From Betaproteobacteria bacterium Ga0077526 (lineage in GTDB: Bacteria > Pseudomonadota > Gammaproteobacteria > Burkholderiales > Ga0077523): 64,000 nt of DNA. The stretch lies in assembly GCA_001464765.1 (NCBI GenBank), contig LNDV01000025.1, forward strand, positions 62,001-126,000. Direction: 5' to 3'. A model generated the notes under the pieces. It ran no database searches, was not told the origin of the DNA, and saw only the letters and a program-made list of their open reading frames with translations. The position numbers and the translations under genes are program-made. Every line of letters begins with the position of its first letter. The first letter of the stretch is position 1. This document shows, piece after piece, positions 47,625 through 56,162 of this stretch.

Positions 47625-49280
47625 TCAGGCCTTGCCCAGGCTCCTCGCGCCCTCCAGTCCGAGGGCATCGGCCGCGCGCTGGGACACCACGAGGATCAGC
47701 TTCATCGAGGCGCGCGTGGCCCCCACGAAGAGCTTGTGGCGCGCGGTCTCGTCCAGCGCTTCGAAGTCCACCTCGGTGAACACCACGCAGGGCGCCGAGC
47801 GGCCCTTGAAGCGGTAGACCGAATCGAGGAGCAGGTCGCCGTCGGAGTACTCGGGGTTTCCCAGCAGGTCGTAGCGCCCCGTGAACGTGGTGAAGCGATG
47901 GGGTCCGAGCTGCTTGAGCCCTGCCAGCGCGGAGGATTCCCGGCCGCGGAACGTGATGACGCCGACCTGCGAGCGCTTGAAGCCGTGACTCACCGCCGCG
48001 GTGATGGCGCGCTTGGTCGCCTCCTGCAGTTCCGCGGGCGAGTCGTAGACGAAGGTCTCCACGCCGGAGCCGGACACGGGGCTGCCGCTCAGTACGGGCA
48101 CACCCGGGGCGATGCGGTTCTTCACGAGTTCGAGCACATCCTGCGGAGTGCGGTAGTTGGTGTCGGCCCGCAGCCGCACCCAGCCGGTGAGCGACACGGG
48201 CTCACGCGCATAGAGGCGCTGCAGCGGGTCCTCTAGCCACCAGGCGCGGCCATCGGCACGCAGCAGGCGCAGCAGAGGATCCCGCCACGCCGGATCGAAA
48301 TCCTGTCCCTCGTCGACCAGCAGCGCATCGAACTGCCAGGGCTCGGCGGGCGGCAGCTCGGCGAACGCGCGCTCCAGTTGCCCGAAGGCATCGCGCTGCG
48401 AGAAGTCCGGCCCAGGCACACGACCCCGCGTGGCGCGCTCACACAACTGGTGGTACGTGAACACCTCCCCACCGGGCGGGACGAGCGTTGCCATGTGGTC
48501 GGCGAGCGGCCGGTTGTAGCAGACGTAGAGCGGGCGCAGTCCGGCCGCCACGGTGTCCTGGTAGACGGCCAGTGCGAGCTGCGTTTTGCCCGAGCCCGCA
48601 GTGCCGGTGACATGCAGCCGGAACGGCTCGAACTCCAGGCGACGGCCCCATTCGGCGAGACCGCCGGACAGGCGCGTATAGAGCGTCTCCACCTGCGTGG
48701 CGATGGCGCCGACTTCCGGCGTGAGTTCCAGCACGGCGCGGAAAAACCGATGCGCGCGGCCGGCGAGCGGACTGCCCTCCTCCCCGGGCGGCAGCACCTG
48801 CAAAACGATCTGCGCCAGCTGCGAACGCCGTGACGCGTCGACGATCCGCGACGGCTCGATACCCGCGACCGCCGGCTGGCGCACCCGGTAGTCCGGGCAG
48901 AAGAAGAGCGTCTCGACCGGCAGCACCGCGCCGTCGTGGTCGGTCGCGAAGCGTTCCTGAACGGCCTGCGCGCTTGCGGCGAGTCCGACGACCACGCTGC
49001 GGGACCGGCCTCCGTAGGTCTTCGCGAGACCATCCGCGGTCTCCTGCAGGAAGCCGGACTTCTGTTCGATGAGCAATGTGCGACCGGACGGCGCCACGAC
49101 GACGAAGTCGATCTCCCCATACACCGACGCGCCCTGGTCGAGGCGTGTCCAGTGGACACCGTGGTAGACGGTGTAGTCGTCGGGCAGCCCGTCGGCCAGC
49201 CGGGAGAGAGTCTCGATCTCGCGCGCTGCCGCGCCGGTGGCCGCGGCCTCGCGCCAGCCGTGGGGGACGATACGTGCCAT
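47625..49280 (-). CDS. NERD-like nuclease domain fused to UvrD-type helicase
   Basis: The protein has 551 residues from ATG 49280; ATG 49313 is also possible and neither start has a clear ribosome-binding site. The N-terminus has a nuclease-related segment, VYGEIDFVVVAPSGRTLLIE followed by QKSGFL, like NERD domains. The helicase has Walker A in VTGTAGSGKTQLALAVYQD, Walker B in LLVDEGQDFDPAWRD, and later motifs TNYRTPQDVLEL and YRFKGRSAPCVVFTEVDF. Such SF1 proteins are found as single genes in many bacteria, possibly in DNA repair or defence. It converges with the PhyH gene. Confidence 0.88.
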   Translation of the reverse strand: MARIVPHGWREAAATGAAAREIETLSRLADGLPDDYTVYHGVHWTRLDQGASVYGEIDFVVVAPSGRTLLIEQKSGFLQETADGLAKTYGGRSRSVVVGLAASAQAVQERFATDHDGAVLPVETLFFCPDYRVRQPAVAGIEPSRIVDASRRSQLAQIVLQVLPPGEEGSPLAGRAHRFFRAVLELTPEVGAIATQVETLYTRLSGGLAEWGRRLEFEPFRLHVTGTAGSGKTQLALAVYQDTVAAGLRPLYVCYNRPLADHMATLVPPGGEVFTYHQLCERATRGRVPGPDFSQRDAFGQLERAFAELPPAEPWQFDALLVDEGQDFDPAWRDPLLRLLRADGRAWWLEDPLQRLYAREPVSLTGWVRLRADTNYRTPQDVLELVKNRIAPGVPVLSGSPVSGSGVETFVYDSPAELQEATKRAITAAVSHGFKRSQVGVITFRGRESSALAGLKQLGPHRFTTFTGRYDLLGNPEYSDGDLLLDSVYRFKGRSAPCVVFTEVDFEALDETARHKLFVGATRASMKLILVVSQRAADALGLEGARSLGKA

Positions 49281-49401
49281 GGGCGCGCTGTGCTCTTGGA
49301 GGGGAGACCCCATGCTATCGTCGGACCGGATGCGGAGCCAGTCCTGAACCGGGCAATCGATCGTCAGGCGCCGCACGATTCTCAATCCGGGAGGAAACGT
49401 C

Positions 49402-50349
49402 GTGACAACCCAATTCAGGCTCGCGGGCCGCACCGTGGCCACGGGACTGCAGTTCCCCGAAGGCCCCGTCGTGATGGCGGACGGCTCGGTCGTACTGGTG
49501 GAGATCGCCCGAGGCACACTGACGCGCGTGCACCCGGACGGCCGCACGAGCGTCATCGCCAATCTGGGCGGCGGCCCCAACGGCGCCGCGATCGGCCCCG
49601 ACGGCATGTTCTACGTGTGCAACAACGGCGGCTTCAACTGGACGCGCGAAGCCGATGGCCTGTTTCGGCCACACGGCCGCGCCGACCACTACATCGGCGG
49701 ACGGATCCAGCGCGTCGACCCCGAATCGGGCCGCTTCGAGGATCTCTACACGCAGTGCGACGGCATCCCGCTGAAGGGGCCGAACGACATCGTGCTCGAC
49801 GGCAAGGGCGGCTTCTGGTTCACCGATCTCGGCAAGGTCTACGGTCGCCTGATGGACCGCGGCGCGGTGTACTACGCCCGCACCGATGGCAGTCTCATCC
49901 GCGAGGCAGTCTTTCCGCTCATCACCCCCAACGGCATCGGCCTGTCGCCCGACGGCTCGACCCTCTACGTCGCCGAGACAGAACCGGCGCGCCTGTGGGC
50001 CTTCCCCATCACGGGCGAGGGCACCGTGGCCAAGGATCCCTTCCCATCCCCTCATGGCGGCAAGCTGGTGGCGGGTCTGCCCGGCTACCGGCGGTTCGAC
50101 TCCCTCAAGGTCGAAGCCGGCGGCAACATTTGCGTGGCGACCCTCATCACCGGTGGCGTGAGCGTGATCAGCCCGGCCGGCGACTGGCTCGAGTTCCACG
50201 AGGCCAACGAGCCCTACTGCACCAATGTCGCCTTCGGCGGCGCCGGTCTGCGCAAGCTCTACGTCACGCTCTCCGGCTTCGGCAATCTGCTGGAGGTCGA
50301 CTGGCCGCGTGCCGGACTGCAGCTTCCCGGACAGAAGGTGCCGGCATGA
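49402..50349 (+). CDS. SMP-30/gluconolactonase-like (LRE family) protein
   Basis: The protein has 315 residues from GTG 49402, with GGGAGGAAA eight bases upstream. It is a six-bladed beta-propeller with family motifs LQFPEGPVVMADGSVVLVEI, PNGAAIGPDGMFYVCNNGGF, GPNDIVLDGKGGFWFTDLGK and TPNGIGLSPDGSTLYVAETE. The Glu, Asn and Asp positions that hold the metal are present. Relatives open lactones. Its stop overlaps the RraA-like gene by four bases, so the two act together, probably in the breakdown of an acid or sugar lactone. Confidence 0.9.
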   Translation: MTTQFRLAGRTVATGLQFPEGPVVMADGSVVLVEIARGTLTRVHPDGRTSVIANLGGGPNGAAIGPDGMFYVCNNGGFNWTREADGLFRPHGRADHYIGGRIQRVDPESGRFEDLYTQCDGIPLKGPNDIVLDGKGGFWFTDLGKVYGRLMDRGAVYYARTDGSLIREAVFPLITPNGIGLSPDGSTLYVAETEPARLWAFPITGEGTVAKDPFPSPHGGKLVAGLPGYRRFDSLKVEAGGNICVATLITGGVSVISPAGDWLEFHEANEPYCTNVAFGGAGLRKLYVTLSGFGNLLEVDWPRAGLQLPGQKVPA

Positions 50350-51017
50350 AGCCCGCCGATCAGGCCATCCGCGACCGGTTCCTCCACGTGGACACCACGA
50401 CTGTCTCCGACGTGCTCGAGAAGGTCTCGCTGCCGAACCAGGCGCTCGCGACGGATCTCGTGCGCCTGTCGCCCAACCAGCCGAAGCTCGCCGGATTCGC
50501 CTACACGGTCCGGGGACAGATGACGCCGTACGTGGGACCGGGCGACCCCGACAAGATGGCGGCGATCGAGGGCATGACGCCCGGTGTGGTGTCCGTCTGG
50601 GCGGGAGACGCCGAAGGCATGGCCTGCTTCGGCGAGTTGCTGGCCCTCGGCATGAAGGTCCGCGGCTGCACGGGCATGGTGGTGAGCGGTGGCGTGCGTG
50701 ACGCCGACGGCATCGCGCGGCACGGGATTCCGGTCTACTCGCGCTATCGCTCCCCGGTACAGTCGATCACGCGCTGGAAGGTCACCGGCTGCGGCATTCC
50801 GGTGGCGATGCCGGGCGCGACCAGCAAGCGGGTCAGCGTGCGCCCAGGGGATTTCCTGCTCGGGGATGCCGATGGCGTAGTCGTGGTGCCGGCGGAACAC
50901 ATCGCTTTCGTGCTGGACGAGGCGGAACGCATCACCGAACGCGAGAACCGCATCCGCGAGGAGATCGACGGCGGTGCCGCGCTGGACGTGGTGCTGGGCC
51001 GATACGGACGGACGTGA
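50346..51017 (+). CDS. RraA-like/4-hydroxy-4-methyl-2-oxoglutarate aldolase-family protein
   Basis: The protein has 223 residues from ATG 50346, which overlaps the SMP-30 gene stop (ATGA). The RraA fold is seen in TTTVSDVLEKVSLPNQALAT, GKVRGCTG-type MVVSGGVRDADGIARHGIPV, and FLLGDADGVVVVPAEH, whose Arg and Asp residues form the aldolase site in the class II pyruvate aldolases HMG/CHA. RNase E inhibitor RraA is a relative but lies in other contexts. Here the pairing with a lactonase suggests a catabolic aldolase or decarboxylase. Confidence 0.88.
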   Translation: MKPADQAIRDRFLHVDTTTVSDVLEKVSLPNQALATDLVRLSPNQPKLAGFAYTVRGQMTPYVGPGDPDKMAAIEGMTPGVVSVWAGDAEGMACFGELLALGMKVRGCTGMVVSGGVRDADGIARHGIPVYSRYRSPVQSITRWKVTGCGIPVAMPGATSKRVSVRPGDFLLGDADGVVVVPAEHIAFVLDEAERITERENRIREEIDGGAALDVVLGRYGRT

Positions 51018-51174
51018 CGGGAACATGACGACGGGGTGGCGCGAGCGCGCGCCCTCCGGCGCATTCGCACCCGCTATGTGACTTTGTCACTTGCCACTGC
51101 GCCAGGATGCCCTGACAGTGCGTGTGCAGGCTCGCCCGCCGCGAGTCGAGCCCCACGACCTCCAGGAGAAGACC

Positions 51175-51783
51175 ATGCCCCGAAACTTCCTCCGCGCCGC
51201 GATTGCCGCCGCGCTCACTGCCCTGGCACTGCCCGCGCTGGCCCATAACGTGATCTACATCGCCTCGCTATCGGGCCCGAACGAATCGCCTCCGAATGCC
51301 TCGCCCGGCACGGGCTCGGCGAAATTCACCATCAACGAGGACACCTTCATGATGCGGGTGGAGGCGTCGTTCTCGGGTCTGCTGGGCAACACCACCAACG
51401 CCCACGTCCATTGCTGCACCACCGAGCCGGGCCTCCTCAATGCCGGCGTGGCGACGCCCCTGCCGACCTTTCCCGGGTTTCCCTCGGGCGTGAAGGAAGG
51501 GACGTATGACCAGACCTTCGACATGACGCAGACCGGGTCCTGGAATTCCGCGTTCATCAATGCCAACGGTGGAACGACCGGGACAGCGTTCAGCGCGTTG
51601 CTGGCAGGCATCGGCAGCGGTCGCGCCTATCTCAACATCCACAGCACTTCGTTCGGAGGGGGCGAGATCCGAGGGTTCCTTACCCTTCAACCCATTCCGG
51701 AACCCGAGACCTACGCGCTGATGCTGGCCGGTCTCGGCCTCGTGGGCGCGACGGCCTGGCGCAAGCGCCAGGCGGCTGCGTAA
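51175..51783 (+). CDS. CHRD-domain secreted protein with PEP-CTERM sorting signal
   Basis: The protein has 202 residues from ATG 51175, with CAGGAGA six bases ahead. A signal peptide (FLRAAIAAALTALALPALA) is followed by a CHRD domain with ASLSGPNESPPNASPGTGSA, FTINEDTFMMRVEASFSGL, NAHVHCCTTEPG and AYLNIHSTSFGGGEIRGFL. The C-terminus is a PEP-CTERM signal: PEPETY, a hydrophobic stretch and RKRQ. PEP-CTERM proteins are processed by exosortase at the inner membrane and leave toward the envelope or biofilm. No exosortase gene is in the window. It converges with the enoyl-CoA hydratase gene. Confidence 0.93.
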   Translation: MPRNFLRAAIAAALTALALPALAHNVIYIASLSGPNESPPNASPGTGSAKFTINEDTFMMRVEASFSGLLGNTTNAHVHCCTTEPGLLNAGVATPLPTFPGFPSGVKEGTYDQTFDMTQTGSWNSAFINANGGTTGTAFSALLAGIGSGRAYLNIHSTSFGGGEIRGFLTLQPIPEPETYALMLAGLGLVGATAWRKRQAAA

Positions 51784-51792
51784 CGCAGGACC

Positions 51793-52578
51793 TCAGCGCC
51801 CCTCGTACTTCGGGGGGCGCTTCTCGAGAAAGGCGCCCGTGCCTTCGGCGAAGTCACGGGTGGCCGCGCACTGCAGAAAGGCCTGCCTTTCGGCTTCCAG
51901 TTGTTCCGGAAAGGAGCGCCCGAGCGATTCACGCATCAGCCGCTTGAGGTTGCCAAGCGCCAGAGGCGCTCCGGCCGCGAGTCGCCGCGCGATGGCATCG
52001 GTTTCCTCGGCGAGCCGGTCCCCCGGCACGACGCGGTTCAACAGCCCTAGGCGCAGAGCCTCCTGTGCATCGAAGGTGTCGCTCAGCAGCGCGATCTCCA
52101 GCGCCTTTCTGAGCCCCACCAGCCGAGGCAGCGACCACGAATTGGAACAGTCGCAACTGGTGCCGATGTTGGCGTAGGCCAGATTGAACTTGGTGCCCTC
52201 TGCCGCGATCGCAAGATCGGCCGCAAGAGCGACGCCGAGACCACCGCCGGCCACCACACCATGCAGCGACGCGAGCACCGGTGCCGCCATGCCGGCGAGC
52301 GCCTGGAGTCCCTCGTGCATCGTCTCGATCAGCGCGCCCGCGTTCGCGACGGGGTCCTGGCGCATGACAGCGATATCGCCCCCTGCCATGAAGCCGCGAC
52401 CCGCGCCCTTCAGCACCACCACCCGGACCGACGGGTCGCCCGCCAGCTTCAGACATTCGTCGCGGAAGGCCGCTGCCAGTGGAAGGTTCAGCGCATTGAG
52501 GACTTCCGGCCGATTGAAGGTGAGGTGGACCACCCCGCCTTCGCGGGTCACCAGCAAGGGTTCGGTCGCGCCGGTCAT
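51793..52578 (-). CDS. Enoyl-CoA hydratase/isomerase
   Basis: The protein has 261 residues, normal for the crotonase family. It begins TREGGVVHLTFNRPEVLNAL. The oxyanion-hole segments are KGAGRGFMAGGDIAVMRQDP and LHGVVAGGGLGVALAADLAI. An Asn-Ser-Trp-Ser segment replaces the usual Glu at one position (TSCDCSNSWSLPRLVGLRKA), so hydratase chemistry is not certain; isomerase or hydrolase activity is possible. The start overlaps the SapC-like gene by four bases (ATGA). Confidence 0.9.
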   Translation of the reverse strand: MTGATEPLLVTREGGVVHLTFNRPEVLNALNLPLAAAFRDECLKLAGDPSVRVVVLKGAGRGFMAGGDIAVMRQDPVANAGALIETMHEGLQALAGMAAPVLASLHGVVAGGGLGVALAADLAIAAEGTKFNLAYANIGTSCDCSNSWSLPRLVGLRKALEIALLSDTFDAQEALRLGLLNRVVPGDRLAEETDAIARRLAAGAPLALGNLKRLMRESLGRSFPEQLEAERQAFLQCAATRDFAEGTGAFLEKRPPKYEGR

Positions 52579-53339
52579 GCGGGCGCGGATTCCGAGGCAG
52601 CCTTGCCGCCCGCCACTTCCGTCTTCCCGAGACGATCGATCATGCCCTGGAAGTTGCGCATGGAATTCACGTGGAGGTAGATGAGTTCCAGTTCGTCCGT
52701 CTTGGCGAGGATGGCCAGCTTCTCGGGCGACAGGGCTTTCAGCTTGTCACGGTTGACCGCCATGAAGCCGCTCAGCGAGAGCTTCTCGCCACCCGGGGTG
52801 GTGATCTGCGCCTGCATCGGCTCCAGCAGACCGGATTCCTGGATGGTCTTGCAGAACGACTGGGTGCGCAGGAACTGGGACTGATACTCCTGCAGGAAGT
52901 TGAGCACGTTCTGCACGTAAGGAGAGGCCTTGCCCTCGTCCTCGAACAGAGGCGCGCCCTTGCCCGCCTGATTGAAGCCGGAGAACGCTTCGTCGATGCA
53001 CAGCGTGAACGTGCCGCCGTCATCGCTGCTGGAAAAGACGAACGGGTAGCGCCGCGCGAACGCGGGCACATAGCGCGCGTCCCAGCTCCCGTCGGCCTTG
53101 ATGAATAGATTGTCGTTGCTGCGCACGCCGAGGATCACGGCAGGCATCACGGCCTGCTCGTTGCCCGCAAACACGACGGCGTAGTCGGCTGCGGCGAACG
53201 GGATCTCCACGGCCATGAGCGGCATGGAGTTCACCTTCTTCGCGAAGCTGTAGTCGCTGCCCACCTCCACGGACCAGCCCTTGTGCCGGACGCTGTTGAC
53301 GGGGGCGACGTTCTCGTAGACCAGTTGCTGCGTAGCCAT
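52575..53339 (-). CDS. SapC-like protein
   Basis: The protein has 254 residues from ATG 53339, with GAGGAGAA just ahead; the frame runs further upstream without conservation. Family motifs are NVAPVNSVRHKGWSVE, NSMPLMAVEIPFAAADYAVV, and ARYVPAFARRYPFVFSSSDD, then FTLCIDEAFSGFNQAGKGAP. SapC proteins take their name from a Campylobacter S-layer locus and often occur alone in proteobacteria; their role is unclear. Here the stop overlaps the enoyl-CoA hydratase start, an unusual partnership. Confidence 0.85.
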   Translation of the reverse strand: MATQQLVYENVAPVNSVRHKGWSVEVGSDYSFAKKVNSMPLMAVEIPFAAADYAVVFAGNEQAVMPAVILGVRSNDNLFIKADGSWDARYVPAFARRYPFVFSSSDDGGTFTLCIDEAFSGFNQAGKGAPLFEDEGKASPYVQNVLNFLQEYQSQFLRTQSFCKTIQESGLLEPMQAQITTPGGEKLSLSGFMAVNRDKLKALSPEKLAILAKTDELELIYLHVNSMRNFQGMIDRLGKTEVAGGKAASESAPA

Positions 53340-53539
53340 GCCTTCTCCTCGATGCTGGGCTGGACGGACGGCGGCGCCAGGGCTCTCCGCCTGGGAGCGA
53401 AGGGACCGGGGGCAGCCTCGGACGGGGAGGACGTCAGCACGGCCCATGCCACGCCTCCCGGCCCTGCTCAGGACAGGGTCAACGGAGTGCGACCCGGATG
53501 CCGGCACGCCGACCACGGGGCGATGTTCGCCACTTTCCG

Positions 53540-55132
53540 TCAGGTCCGGAAGGGGCTGTCACCGATGATGCCGCGCAGGCGGGTCACGCACGGGTCCGGC
53601 CGGGTCGAGTCCGCCGCGATGCTCATCGGCACCTCATCCACGCCAAGCGGTTCGATCCAGGACGCCTGCTTGTCCAGCACGGCGACCGTGGCTTCCGAGG
53701 CGTCGGTGCTCAGCTCCGCACGTCGGGCCACGCGCTCCCGCAGCACGGCCGGGGATGCCGAACACGAGACGATGCGAAATGCCAACCCCTGCCTGGCGGC
53801 CGCCGTGCGAAACCGGTCCCGCTCCTCGCGCCGCAGGAAGGCGGCGTCGACGATCGCGGGCCAGCCCCCGACGGCCAGCGCGACGGCTCGCTCGCAAAGG
53901 CGGGTGTAGACCTGCTCGCTCGCGGCGGCGCTGTACATCTGCGCTCGCTGGGCCTCATCGCTACTGGCCTCGGCGGACAGCCCGTGCATGCGCTTGCGCT
54001 CGACGTCGGAGCGCAGCCGGATGGCACCGAGCCCGTCCACAAGTGCCCTGGCCACCGTCGACTTGCCGGATCCCGAGAGGCCATGCATGAGAATCATGGC
54101 GCGGTGCTGATCACGAATGAGGTCGCCTGCAAGGCGCAGGTAACCCAGGGCTTCCACCCGCTGATCGCCCGGAATGCCTTCCTGCGCGGCCCGAAGGGCG
54201 GCGATCTTCCCCCGCACCAGCGCCCGGTAGACGAGATAGAAGCGCAGCACCCCCACGCCCTCGTAATCCCCGGTGATCTCGAGATAGCGGTCGAGGCACC
54301 GCCAGGCGACGGGCCCGAGTTTCCGGTCGAGGAGATCCATGAGCAGGAACGCGAGTTCGCTCATCACGTCCACCCACCGCAGCGCCGGATCGAACTCCAG
54401 ACAGTCGAACGGCACGGGCGCGCCTTCGAGCCAGCAGATGTTGCCGAGATGCAGGTCGCCATGACATTCGCGCACCGCCCCGCGGAACAGCCTCTCCTGG
54501 AACGCGGGCGCCAGCCGCGTGAGCATCACCTCGGTCCAGGCGCTCAGTTCGCCCAGCAGCGCGCGCGAGGCGGCGTCTTCCAGCAGTGCCTGCAAGGCAT
54601 CGATGTTCGCGCGCGCCTGTTCGCCGATCACCTCCGAAGTCGCGAACGGCGCGCCGCGGGTCGCCGTCTGCGCAGCCGCGTGCATCGAGGCGAGCATCTC
54701 GGCCAACGCGGCGCCGTCCGCGACGCCGATCTCGTGGTTGGCGGCCAGCGTGGTGGCCACGCTCCCCTGGGAGAAGCGACGCATCTGCACGGCATACTCG
54801 ATCGCCTTGCCGCCCTCGCCCAGCCGCGGCGCGTCGGGCGTGCCGGAAATCGCGAGCACATCGAGGTAGATCTGCGGGGCGAAACGCCGGTTGAGGCGCA
54901 GTTCCTCCTCACAAAAGTAGTGACGGCGATGGAGCTGACGAAAGTCGAGGAAGCCCAGCGCGAGCGGCTTTTTGATCTTGTAGGCGAAGTCGCCTGCGAG
55001 GACCACGTAGGAGATGTGGGTCTCGATGACCTTCACCCGGTCTACCGGATGCGGATAGCGGTTCGGGTCCCGCAGCGCCCGGATCAGGGGCGGCAGGTCG
55101 CTTTCACCGGGAGTGTCCTGTCTCGACTCCAC
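53540..55132 (-). CDS. Aminoglycoside phosphotransferase-like domain fused to AAA kinase
   Basis: The protein has 530 residues. The N-terminal part (1-340) resembles the APH/choline-kinase fold: SYVVLAGDFAYKIKKPLALG, the catalytic HGDLHLGNICWLEGAPVPFD and CLEFDPALRWVDVMSELAFL. The C-terminal part (345-530) is an AAA-type P-loop kinase, MILMHGLSGSGKSTVARALV, with VDAAFLRREERDRFRTAAAR. Such two-domain proteins are common in proteobacteria and their substrate is unknown. It lies 16 bases before the pseudouridine synthase gene stop, in the same direction. Confidence 0.88.
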   Translation of the reverse strand: MESRQDTPGESDLPPLIRALRDPNRYPHPVDRVKVIETHISYVVLAGDFAYKIKKPLALGFLDFRQLHRRHYFCEEELRLNRRFAPQIYLDVLAISGTPDAPRLGEGGKAIEYAVQMRRFSQGSVATTLAANHEIGVADGAALAEMLASMHAAAQTATRGAPFATSEVIGEQARANIDALQALLEDAASRALLGELSAWTEVMLTRLAPAFQERLFRGAVRECHGDLHLGNICWLEGAPVPFDCLEFDPALRWVDVMSELAFLLMDLLDRKLGPVAWRCLDRYLEITGDYEGVGVLRFYLVYRALVRGKIAALRAAQEGIPGDQRVEALGYLRLAGDLIRDQHRAMILMHGLSGSGKSTVARALVDGLGAIRLRSDVERKRMHGLSAEASSDEAQRAQMYSAAASEQVYTRLCERAVALAVGGWPAIVDAAFLRREERDRFRTAAARQGLAFRIVSCSASPAVLRERVARRAELSTDASEATVAVLDKQASWIEPLGVDEVPMSIAADSTRPDPCVTRLRGIIGDSPFRT

Positions 55133-55148
55133 GCGGCGCGCTGTCCTG

Positions 55149-56087
55149 TCAGAACCGCTCGCCGGCGCCGAGATAGCGCCACTGCCCCAGCGGCAGGTCG
55201 AGCAGACGAACCCGGCCGATGCGCACGCGCTTCAGGCCGGTCACTCGCAACCCCACCAGTTCGCACATGCGTCGGATCTGGCGCTTGCGCCCTTCCTTCA
55301 GCACGAACTTCAACTGGTCCTCGTTCTGCCAGGTGACCTGCGCCGGCTGAAGCGGGCGCCCGTCCAGGCTCAAGCCATGGTTGAGCAGCGCCAGGCCCTC
55401 CGCGGAGAGATCTCCTTCCACGCGAACAAGGTATTCCTTCTCGACCTCGCCGTGTTCGCCGATCAGCTGCTTCGCGATCCGGCCATCCTGGGTGAGCACG
55501 AGCAGCCCGGTGGAATCGATGTCGAGCCGGCCGGCAGGGGCTAGCCCCTTGCGATGTACCGCGTCGAAGGGGATGCCGGTTGGGTCACCTGCAAACCGGC
55601 GATCGGCCGTGACGAGCGTGACGGCGGGCTGGTGTCCGTCCTCGGCCTGGGCCGATACGTAGCCGACAGGCTTGTGCAGGAGGACCGTGATCTGTGCCTG
55701 CTGGGCGGCCTTGGCCGCGCGATCGAGGGTGATCGTCTGGGTGGGCGCGGCGCGCGCGCCCAGCTCGGTGACCCGGGCGCCGTCGACGTACACCCAGCCA
55801 CGCTCTATGTAGAGATCGGCTTCCCGGCGGGAGCAGATGCCCCTTTCGGACATCAGCTTGGAGATGCGGACCATGCCTTCCCCCCCGGAGAAGCGGGGGG
55901 CTCCGTCGGCCGGCCTGTCGGGGCGAACCTCGGGCGGCTTGGCCGGGACGGGCTTCCGTCCGGCGGGCGATGCGCTGCGTGCCGGGCGGCCGGCGGTCGT
56001 TCTCCCACCTTCAGGACTGCGCGCCTTGCGGTGGGTCTTCGGGGGGTTCAACGGGACTTGCCTCCCAACCATCTGTCGACTTCGCAT
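55149..56087 (-). CDS. rluF: RsuA/RluB/RluF-family 23S rRNA pseudouridine synthase
   Basis: The protein has 312 residues from ATG 56087, with GGGGGACA upstream; the first 70 residues are basic and Pro/Arg-rich. The S4 domain is [20 protein letters not shown]. The catalytic Asp is in [20 protein letters not shown], and [20 protein letters not shown] closes the domain. GICSRREAD and RQIRRMCE fit RluF best; RluB or RluE types are possible. It probably modifies uridines of 23S rRNA. Confidence 0.88.
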   Translation of the reverse strand: MRSRQMVGRQVPLNPPKTHRKARSPEGGRTTAGRPARSASPAGRKPVPAKPPEVRPDRPADGAPRFSGGEGMVRISKLMSERGICSRREADLYIERGWVYVDGARVTELGARAAPTQTITLDRAAKAAQQAQITVLLHKPVGYVSAQAEDGHQPAVTLVTADRRFAGDPTGIPFDAVHRKGLAPAGRLDIDSTGLLVLTQDGRIAKQLIGEHGEVEKEYLVRVEGDLSAEGLALLNHGLSLDGRPLQPAQVTWQNEDQLKFVLKEGRKRQIRRMCELVGLRVTGLKRVRIGRVRLLDLPLGQWRYLGAGERF

Positions 56088-56162
56088 TGTCCCCCATCGG
56101 TGGCCGTTTGAGGCGGGGTAACATGCGCCCTCTTCCGCAGCCCGGTCAGGCCGAACCCATTC

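Noticed and set aside
53540..55132. Antibiotic resistance phosphotransferase
   Set aside because: The fusion with a P-loop kinase and the core-gene context fit a conserved housekeeping-type protein, not a resistance gene.
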